DNA of 33,129 bases from assembly GCA_012034805.1 (NCBI GenBank), contig JAAUOP010000045.1, positions 1 to 33,129 on the forward strand, read 5' to 3'. The stretch is from Synechococcales cyanobacterium CRU_2_2. GTDB lineage: Bacteria > Cyanobacteriota > Cyanobacteriia > PCC-9006 > JAAUQQ01. The position numbers and the translations under genes were made by a program. Of the stretch, positions 25,796-33,129 are shown piece after piece. The notes under the pieces were generated by a model. The model ran no database searches, was not told the origin of the DNA, and saw only the letters and a list, made by a program, of their open reading frames with translations. Every line of letters begins with the position of its first letter. Within the stretch, counting starts at the first letter, position 1.

Positions 25796-27268
25796 ATGGA
25801 GACCGTTTCAGAATCGGCTTTTGCTGGCCCAAACTCCCCCTATCCCCAGGCGATGGCGGCACTTAAGGCCAAGGATTACCAAACCGCGCTGGCGGGATTT
25901 AACCAAGTGCTGCGGGCTGAGCCGACCTTTGCGCCGGGGTTCTTAGGACGGGCGATCGCCCAATTCCACCTCGGCCTCGCCCGCGCTGCCGCCGCTGATG
26001 CCCAACGCGCCGCTCGGTTGCAACCGAGCCTCGCCTCCGCCCATGAGCTGATCGGCAAGGCCCAGGCCCAGCTCGGCAATGTGGCCCAGGCGATCGCTGC
26101 CTACAAACAAGCCACCCAGCAATACCTCGCCGCCAGACCTCCCGACAAACTCCGTGCCCAGACTTGCCTCGCCCAGGCCGAACAGCTTCGGATTCACAAC
26201 CAGCGTCCCAGGGCCGAGGGAAGCATCGACTTGACCCTGACGACAGCAGAATTTTTGCAGCGGGCGATCGCCCGCATCGATCGCCAAGACTACGCTGCCG
26301 CCCTCGTTGATCTCAACTGGCTGTTACAGTTCGAGCCCGAACCCGCAACCTCTGAGCCAGTAACCTCTGAGCCAGTAACCTCTGAGCCCCTCTATCTAGA
26401 AGCTCTTTGTCGTCGCGCCGAAGTGCATGCACAACTTTGCTACAAAGAAGCCGCCGTGCAGGATATGGCTCAGCTGCGGCGGCTAGCCCCCGACGATCGT
26501 GCCTTCAAATTTCGCCATGCCTGTTTGCGCATCGATTTGGGCGATGCCACGGGGGCGATCGCCGAACTCACCCAGTTGATGGAGCCCGACCAGCCCAATA
26601 CCCAAATTTTTCTACACCGGGGCCGGGCGTACCAGCAGCTGGGCCAGTGGGATGATGCCTTCAAGAACTATTCCAACGGCCTCGGGGCCGGGGTGGATGA
26701 ACCGGCGCTTTATCAGGGACGGGCCGAGGTGCGTTGGGAAACACGGGATTTGGAAGGGGCGATCGAAGACTATACCTGCGCGGCAACGCTGTGGCTGAAG
26801 CGGGGCGAGGGCGATCGCTATGCCAAGACGCTCGATCGCATCCAGCAGTTGCGCACCGCCCAGACCGCCCAAGCCGCCGAAAAAGCCGCTGCCCAAGCTC
26901 GGCTGATTCGCGTGCCGATCTTGTATCGCTATCAGGATGCTCCGGTGGTGGCGGTTAACTTTGACGATCGCCACCGTGCTGAGCTGATCGTGGACACCGG
27001 TTCAAGATTCACGGTGATTTCGCGGGCGATCGCCACTCAAATTGACTTCACCCCAACGGAACTGTTGTGGTACCAGGGCATGGATGGACGAATCGTTCAG
27101 GCCCAGGGGGGCTATGTGCAAAAAATCCAGGTGGGTGGGGCAACGGCATATTTTGTGCGGGTGGTGGTGGCCGAATGGGAGAGACCCATCGGCTATCTGG
27201 GCCAAAATTTCTTGGGTGAGTACGACTTGCGTATCTTGCCCGACGAAATTGAATTCGAGCAGCGCTAG
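25796..27268 (+). CDS. TPR protein with C-terminal retropepsin-like aspartyl protease domain
   Basis: The 490-residue protein has N-terminal TPRs (about 18-140 and further units to about 370), interrupted by a short EPVTSEPVTSEP linker near 185. A C-terminal retropepsin-like domain (about 375-488) has ELIVDTGSRFTVIS (catalytic Asp in DTGS, bases 26993-27004), the GGYVQKIQVGG flap-like strand and GYLGQNFLGEYD. Single-domain retropepsins work as dimers, and TPRs could position it on a target; both points are inference. ATG 25796 is preferred for its close GTGGAG site, although the frame is open upstream. No signal peptide or TM helix is seen, so it is cytosolic. Confidence 0.85.
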   Translation: METVSESAFAGPNSPYPQAMAALKAKDYQTALAGFNQVLRAEPTFAPGFLGRAIAQFHLGLARAAAADAQRAARLQPSLASAHELIGKAQAQLGNVAQAIAAYKQATQQYLAARPPDKLRAQTCLAQAEQLRIHNQRPRAEGSIDLTLTTAEFLQRAIARIDRQDYAAALVDLNWLLQFEPEPATSEPVTSEPVTSEPLYLEALCRRAEVHAQLCYKEAAVQDMAQLRRLAPDDRAFKFRHACLRIDLGDATGAIAELTQLMEPDQPNTQIFLHRGRAYQQLGQWDDAFKNYSNGLGAGVDEPALYQGRAEVRWETRDLEGAIEDYTCAATLWLKRGEGDRYAKTLDRIQQLRTAQTAQAAEKAAAQARLIRVPILYRYQDAPVVAVNFDDRHRAELIVDTGSRFTVISRAIATQIDFTPTELLWYQGMDGRIVQAQGGYVQKIQVGGATAYFVRVVVAEWERPIGYLGQNFLGEYDLRILPDEIEFEQR

Positions 27269-27437
27269 CGTTAAGCTCTGCAATGTCTTGCAATGAGCTG
27301 GAAGGGTTTGCAATGCCCCTAAGATTGACCGCTAGCATTCAGCTCTAAATTCACGCCTGATCTTTACCCTTTTCCTTTAGATTCCATTAATCTTTTGCAG
27401 TTTTTCGCCAAACCGGGTCACACTAAGACATGGTCAA

Positions 27438-29378
27438 ATGTCAGGTGTTTTAGCCATGAGACCCCCCAAAATGGGTGCCCAGTACTGGGGCGAAGGTCGT
27501 TGTACCTTTACACTTTGGGCACCGCTTAAGCACCGTGTCGCCGTCCATGTGATAGACCCCGAGGTGCGCACGGTGCCCCTAGCGCGTGGGGATGACGAGC
27601 TGGGCAAGCGCGGTTATTGGCAGGCCACCCTCGCAGGCATTCAACCTGGGGCGCGCTACTCCTTTCAAATCGATGGCGAAGACTACCCTGACCCCGCTTC
27701 CGAGTCTCAGCCCCAGGGGGTGCATGGCCCCTCAGCGGTTGTCGAGCACCTCGGTTTCACGTGGCACGATCGGGTTGATAGCGTCCAGAGCGAAGGCTGC
27801 TGGAATGGCTTGCCCTTAGACCAGTTTGTGATCTACGAATTACACATCGGCACGTTCACGCCAGAAGGGACTTTTGAGGCGGCGATCGCGCGTCTAGCCG
27901 ATCTCCAAAGCCTGGGCATCACGGCGATCGAACTTATGCCCGTGGCCCAGTTCCCCGGCGATCGCAACTGGGGCTACGACGGCACCTTTCCCTTCGCGGC
28001 CCAGGTGTCCTATGGCGGTGTTGAAGGGCTCAAAAAACTGGTGGATGCCTGCCATCAGCTCGGCATGGCAGTGATTTTGGATGTGGTGTATAACCATCTG
28101 GGGCCTGAGGGCAATTATCTCTGGCACCTCGGCACCTACTTCACCGACCACTACAAAATCCCCTGGGGTAGTGCCATCAATTACGATGCGGCCCACAGCG
28201 ACGGCGTGCGGGAATATATTATCCAAAATGCTTGCTACTGGCTCGAGACCTGCCGGATTGATGCGCTGCGCTTGGATGCGGTGCATGCGATCTATGATTT
28301 TGGGGCGCAGCATATTCTGCGGGAAATGCACGATCGCATCTCCTCCATTTCCGGCCCTCCCCGCTACCTGATTGCCGAAAGCGACTTAAATGACCCCCGC
28401 ATCATCGAGCCGACTGAACTGAGCGGTTACGGCCTCCATGCCCAATGGAGCGACGACTTTCACCACGCCCTTCACGCCCTGCTCACGGGCGAACGGCAGG
28501 GCTATTATGCCGACTTTGGTTGTCTGTCGCAGTTGGCCAAGGCCTACGAAAAAGCCTTTGTCTACACTTGGGACTATTCTCCCCATCGCCAACGGATGCA
28601 TGGGGCAATGCCGCGTCAGGCCCAGGGCCAGCAATTTGTGATTTCGGCCCAAAATCATGACCAGGTGGGCAACCGCATGCGGGGCGATCGCAACTCCCAT
28701 CTGCTTAGCTTTGAGGCCCAAAAGCTGGCGGCGGCGGCGTTGCTACTGGCTCCGTTTGTGCCGCTGCTATTCATGGGCGAAGAGTATGGTGAAACAGCTC
28801 CGTTTCTCTATTTTGTCAGCCACACCGACCGCGACTTGATCGAATCCGTGCGGACGGGCCGCAGCCAAGAATTTGCAGCCTTTCAGGATGAGGGCGAAGC
28901 CCCTGACCCCCAGGCGATCGAAACCTTCAATCAATCCAAACTCAATTGGTCGCTCAAGCAGAGGAGCCACCATGAGCAGCTCTGGCGATTTTATCAACGG
29001 TTGCTGAGCCTACGCCGCTCCGATCCGGCCCTACGCCGGCTCGACCATCACCAGACCGAAGCCCAGGTGCATGAGCTAGAGCAGGTGCTGACCCTGCGCC
29101 GCTGGAACCCTGCGGGTGAGGTCTTGGCCTGCCTGAATTTTGGCGATCGCCCCAGGGAGATCCAGCTCTCGTTCCGCCCCGGCACTTGGCATTTGGTGCT
29201 CCACTCGGCGGATGCCATCTGGGGTGGCCCAGGTCAGGCGGTGCCTGAGTTTATTCCTCGCGATTGCAGTCAAACTGTCACCCAACAAACCCTGAAACTT
29301 GCGCCCCATAGTGTCCTAGTTTACAGCACAACCCACGAGAATAATTGCAGTGAAGGTAAAATTGCACCGATGATCTGA
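27438..29378 (+). CDS. treZ: Malto-oligosyltrehalose trehalohydrolase
   Basis: The 646-residue protein is a GH13 enzyme with an N-terminal E-set domain (about 12-100) ending in DPASESQPQGVHGPSAVV, a (beta/alpha)8 barrel and a C-terminal beta domain. The catalytic Asp lies in IDALRLDAVHAI (near 280), the catalytic Glu in LIAESDLND (near 314), and QNHDQVGNR follows. It releases trehalose from maltooligosyl-trehalose, the product of TreY. The start could be ATG 27438 or ATG 27456 (MRPPKMG); the second is closer to the family start. It is codirectional with treY, 51 bases upstream, and likely cotranscribed. Confidence 0.95.
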   Translation: MSGVLAMRPPKMGAQYWGEGRCTFTLWAPLKHRVAVHVIDPEVRTVPLARGDDELGKRGYWQATLAGIQPGARYSFQIDGEDYPDPASESQPQGVHGPSAVVEHLGFTWHDRVDSVQSEGCWNGLPLDQFVIYELHIGTFTPEGTFEAAIARLADLQSLGITAIELMPVAQFPGDRNWGYDGTFPFAAQVSYGGVEGLKKLVDACHQLGMAVILDVVYNHLGPEGNYLWHLGTYFTDHYKIPWGSAINYDAAHSDGVREYIIQNACYWLETCRIDALRLDAVHAIYDFGAQHILREMHDRISSISGPPRYLIAESDLNDPRIIEPTELSGYGLHAQWSDDFHHALHALLTGERQGYYADFGCLSQLAKAYEKAFVYTWDYSPHRQRMHGAMPRQAQGQQFVISAQNHDQVGNRMRGDRNSHLLSFEAQKLAAAALLLAPFVPLLFMGEEYGETAPFLYFVSHTDRDLIESVRTGRSQEFAAFQDEGEAPDPQAIETFNQSKLNWSLKQRSHHEQLWRFYQRLLSLRRSDPALRRLDHHQTEAQVHELEQVLTLRRWNPAGEVLACLNFGDRPREIQLSFRPGTWHLVLHSADAIWGGPGQAVPEFIPRDCSQTVTQQTLKLAPHSVLVYSTTHENNCSEGKIAPMI

Positions 29379-29429
29379 GATGAGATATTCCTAAACCAAC
29401 TCTTGAGTCGTTAAACCGCCGTTAAACCC

Positions 29430-32275
29430 ATGAGAATCCCCATTGCCAGCTATCGACTCCAGTTCAATGCTGCCTTTACCTTTGAGGATGCCCGTGCGAT
29501 CGCGCCCTACCTAAGTGCCTTGGGCATTTCTGATGTCTATGCCTCGCCCATTTTGCAGGCTCGCCAAGGTAGTACCCACGGCTATGATGGCGTTGACCCC
29601 ATGCGAATGAGCGAAGAACTGGGTGGGCACGAGAAATTTGAGCTGTTAAGTGGGGAATTGCGATCGCATCACCTCGGCTGGATCCAAGACATTGTTCCCA
29701 ACCACATGGCCTTTGATAGTCAAAATGCCATGCTCATGGACGTGCTCGAACATGGCCCAGACTCGCGCTATGTAGACTTCTTTGATATTGATTGGAAGCA
29801 TTCCGACGAGGGTATCTATCCCAGGGTACTCGCTCCCTTTTTGGGCCAGTTCTACGGAGACTGTTTAGAAAGTGGCGAACTTCGAATTGACTATGATCAG
29901 TCTGGCTTTTCCATCAACTATTACAGTCTCCAGTTTCCAATTCGAATTGAATCCTATTATCGGGTTTTGACCTATAGCATCGAGACTCTGCGAAAAAAGC
30001 TGGGTCGGGAGCATCCAGACTATTTGAAGCTTTTAGGTGCACTCTATGTTCTGAAGTACGTCCCCTTTGAAGAAGAGGAGGGGCAAGAGCGATACGACCA
30101 AGTCGCCTTTGTCAAACGCATGCTTTGGGAACTATGGAATGACGCTCCAGATGTGAAGGCATTTATTCAAACCAATCTTCAAAGCTTTAATGGTGAGCCG
30201 GGAAACCCCGAAAGCTTTAATCTTCTCGATGATTTATTGAAGGAACAATTCTTTCGCTTATCCTATTGGAAAGTAGGTAACGAAGAACTCAATTATCGAC
30301 GTTTTTTCACGGTAAATGATCTAATCTCGCTGCGAGTCGAAGATGAACAAGTTTTCCAGTCTGTCCATGGGCTAATCCTAGCGTGGGTCAATGAAGGTAT
30401 CATCACGGGACTTCGCATTGACCATATTGATGGATTATATGACCCAGCGGCCTATCTTGCTCGTCTGCGTGAAGAAGCACCCGAAGTGTACTTAGTCGTG
30501 GAAAAAATCCTAGAGCCCGGAGAGCTACTGCCACTAAACTGGCCTGTACAAGGCACGACGGGCTACGATTTTTTGAATCAGGTCAACGGCATTTTTTGTA
30601 ATGCCGACAGTGTAGCAACTTTTGATCAAATTTATCGACAAATTCTGGGTTCGTCGATATCGTATCAGGCCTTGATCGATGAGAAAAAGCGCTTAATCGC
30701 TAGCAAGCACCTAGCAGGTGATATTGATAATTTAGCTCAACTCCTCAAGAAAATTTCGGGGCGCTATCGCCATGCGAGTGATTTTACAATCTTTGGTTTG
30801 AAAGCTGCACTGGTTGAGATCCTAGTGGTCTTCCCTGTCTATCGAACCTATATTAACCGTGACGGTGCGAGCCTCGCTGATCAAGACTGCATTAAAGCGG
30901 TCATGCGTCAGGCCAAAAAGAATATTCCCAACTTTCTCAACGAACTATCTTTTGTTGAAAAGTTTTTACGACTGAAGTTTGATGAGTCTTTGTCCGACGA
31001 GGATCGTGAACAGTGGCTAGGCTTTCTGATGCGTATGCAACAACTTACGGGGCCACTTATGGCTAAGGGTGTCGAAGATACGGTACTCTACATCTACAAT
31101 CGCCTGCTATCGCTCAATGAGGTCGGCTCCTTACCCAATCACTTTGGCATTAGCGTTGAGCAATTTCATGCATTTAACCAGGTATTGGCTACGCAATGGC
31201 CACATACGATGAACGCCACGGCGACCCACGATACCAAGCGGGGGGAAGACGTGCGAATGCGGCTGAACGTGTTATCTGAAGTTCCAGAACTCTGGCAACA
31301 ACACCTTGAGCAGTGGCAGCAACTCAATGTCAATCATCGCGTCGATCGAGCTGAAACCGGGGACGACGAAGCGGGTTCTGGGTGGCAGCATCCCATTCCC
31401 GATCCTAATGATGAATACTTTTTCTATCAGACGCTTGTGGGAATCTATCCCTTTGAATCGAGTGAAGCGGCGATCGCCAAAACCTTCTTGATCGCATCAA
31501 GGATTATTTGATCAAAGCGATTCGGGAGGCGAAAGTGCATACGGCCTGGCTGAAGCCAGATGCGGAGTACGAAGCTGGTTTTTTGCAATTTGCCGATCGC
31601 GTCCTTGACGATCGCCCGGACAATCCCTTCTTGCAGTCCTTCCTGCCGTTCGTTCGCAAAATCCAGCACCACGGTGCGCTGAACTCGCTCTCCCAAACGC
31701 TACTCAAGTTCACGGTGCCGGGGGTGCCAGACATTTATCAAGGCACGGAGCTGTGGGATTTGAGCCTAGTGGATCCGGATAACCGCCGTCCGGTGGATTA
31801 TGCCTTTCGCTTTCAACTCCTGCAGGATTTGCAGGAGCAAGAGCAGGCCGATGCCCAGGCCCTCTGGGCAGAGCTGTTGCAAAACTACGCCGATGGCCGC
31901 ATCAAACTGTTTTTGACCCATAAGCTGCTCCAAGCGCGGCAGCAATATCAAGATCTATTTTTGCGCGGTGCCTACCAAAAGTTGACAGTTTCTGGCAGTC
32001 TTAAGAGTCATGTGGTAACCTTTGTACGAGAGTTGGGTCAGCAACAGATGATTGCGATCGCCCCCCGCCTTACCGCAGCTCTGGCCCCGTCGGGCGAGTT
32101 TCCCGTTGGCGAACAGGTGTGGTACGAAACCCGCCTTCAGCCCCCCGTCGGTAGCGGCCCCCGTTGGCGTGATTTGATTACTGGGCGGGTGATTGTGTCG
32201 GAGGAAATGCTGTGGCTGCGCGATCTCCTCCAGCGGTTCCCAGTGGCGCTGTGGCTGAATGAGAGCGAGGCATAA
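29430..32275 (+). CDS. treY: Malto-oligosyltrehalose synthase, frameshifted
   Basis: Two frames join into one GH13 enzyme of about 948 residues, normal for the family. The first (29430 to about 31480) carries the start IPIASYRLQFNAAFTFEDA, HGYDGVDP, GLRIDHIDGLYDP, the LVVEKIL segment and TATHDTKRGEDVRMR. The second (about 31480-32275) continues LLDRIKDYLIKAIREAK and carries VPGVPDIYQGTELWD and LVDPDNRRPVDY. One missing base near 31479-31484 (A4 then C2) separates them. TreY isomerises the terminal glucosyl bond of maltooligosaccharides to an alpha,alpha-1,1 bond. With TreZ it makes trehalose from glycogen, often under salt or drying stress. No treH is present in the window. Confidence 0.93.
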
Positions 32276-32435
32276 GGGCAAAACCTGGCAGATTGAATAA
32301 TTTTTTACGACGCCACCGATAAACTGATGGAGGTATTATTTGGGGCCGGCGATCGCAAGTCGGTTAACGAAAAGCGCTTGTGTGTCGGAGCGTTGGGGTT
32401 CATCTGAATCTATGGAGCAGGAGGCCGTAGGGTTT

Positions 32436-33129
32436 GTGCAAAAAAACTAGCAACCCAGATCATTGTGTTGGAGACGACCGGAGGGGATTTTGAGACGGGC
32501 TTCTCCGTGACCATTCACCTCAGTTGGCGAGGCAAGGCCCCCCATCAAACTATCTACGGGCAGCTTCCGCCTGCTCCCCAGATTCCCGAACTCTATCGAC
32601 AATGGCGATCGCTCTACCTTGCCGCAACCCGCATCATTGTGCCCCCTGGACAAGTCCACAACGTCGCCAGTTTAGAGGAACAGCGCAGCGCCGGAGATGC
32701 CCTGATCGCTGCGATGCAGACCTGGCTTAACCACGGCAGTGCCCGAGAACTCGAGTTTTCTCTGCGGGAGGAGTTGCTGCACAATGAATCGGCTCAATTG
32801 ATTTTGAAAACCGAGGACGAATATCTGCAACGGTTGCCTTGGCATCGTTGGTCGTTGTTCAGTCGGTACAAGAATTTGGTGATGGCGTTGCACATGCCCT
32901 ATCCGCCCCAGGGCAAGCCGCTGCGCTGGCCAGTACGGATTTTGGCGATTTTGGGGAATGATGACCAAATTAGCCTGCAGGAAGATCGGGCGATCATTTC
33001 GCGCTTTTTGCCCCAGGCGAACGTCGAATTTTTGACCAAGCCGTCCCGGCAGCGGGTGAGCGATCGCCTTCGTGATCCCAAGGGCTGGGATATTCTCTTT
33101 TTGCCGGTCACAGCGACAGTCATCCCGAG
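32436..33129 (+). CDS. CHAT-domain protein, 5' part, cut by window end
   Basis: The readable part resembles the N-terminal CHAT region of the 18.7-kb fusion protein. QIIVLETTGGDFETGFSVT matches KVVRLQTIAGSPDRGFRV, LPWHRWSLF matches LPWHLWKLF, VRILAILG matches LRILAVLG, and GWDILF matches PWDILF. One extra T in the T5 run 33098-33102 restores FFAGHS with the catalytic His. One extra A in the A7 run 32440-32446 joins the body to GTG 32436, which has AGGAGG at 32419-32424. Without that A, translation would have to start at GTG 32465 and lose the first strand. The Cys motif and later domains lie beyond the window. Confidence 0.7.

Noticed and set aside
1..33129. Mobile element, prophage, tRNA or rRNA
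   Set aside because: No transposase, integrase, phage structural gene, tRNA-like cloverleaf or rRNA sequence was recognised on either strand.

Overview
The window looks like a chromosomal segment from a cyanobacterium. The HIP1 palindrome GCGATCGC recurs dozens of times in genes and spacers. The gene set fits as well: MenH of the phylloquinone/menaquinone route, biotin synthase, a glycogen-to-trehalose TreZ/TreY pair, DUF2079, pentapeptide-repeat, TPR, Uma2 and CHAT-domain proteins. I see no rRNA, tRNA, insertion sequence, prophage or CRISPR array.

Layout. 1-7.1 kb: a coiled-coil protein (+) closed by a strong terminator; a DedA membrane protein (+); a minus-strand block of pentapeptide-repeat protein, GIY-YIG protein and a UPF0014/FetB-type permease; then MgtE and MenH (+). 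7.1-10.5 kb: an SH3-like envelope protein, a small membrane protein, a HerA-type ATPase and a small hypothetical protein (all +). 10.5-13.8 kb: a small hypothetical protein and BioB (-), then a divergent pair of single-TM proteins (+), the first with a long Ala-Gln low-complexity tract. 14.1-17.6 kb: long-form S-adenosylhomocysteine hydrolase behind a structured leader, a multi-TM protein (+) and a convergent DUF6882-like protein (-). 17.8-25.7 kb: an LPLAT/MGAT-like acyltransferase (+), a large CHAT-TM-TPR-ligand-binding fusion (-), diacylglycerol kinase (+), and a minus-strand run of TPR protein, DUF2079 protein, DCC-family thiol protein and Uma2 protein. 25.8-33.1 kb: a TPR plus retropepsin-like protein, TreZ, TreY and the start of a second CHAT gene cut by the window edge (+).

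The most important global observation is that at least seven genes (fetB-like, herA-like, the 13.3-kb membrane protein, the TPR protein, Uma2, treY and the last CHAT gene, twice) are broken by frameshifts. Every one is repaired by adding exactly one base, mostly at a homopolymer. This one-sided pattern at eight sites points to uncorrected homopolymer deletions in the assembly rather than true pseudogenes. I annotate these loci as single genes.

The best candidate for unusual biology is the CHAT-TM-TPR-ligand-binding fusion at 18.7-21.4 kb. It seems built to couple an external ligand sensor to a cytosolic caspase-like protease, and a CHAT paralogue begins about 11 kb away. A second recurring oddity is short tandem arrays (13-20 bp units, 2-6 copies) in many spacers, three of them abutting or overlapping stop codons.
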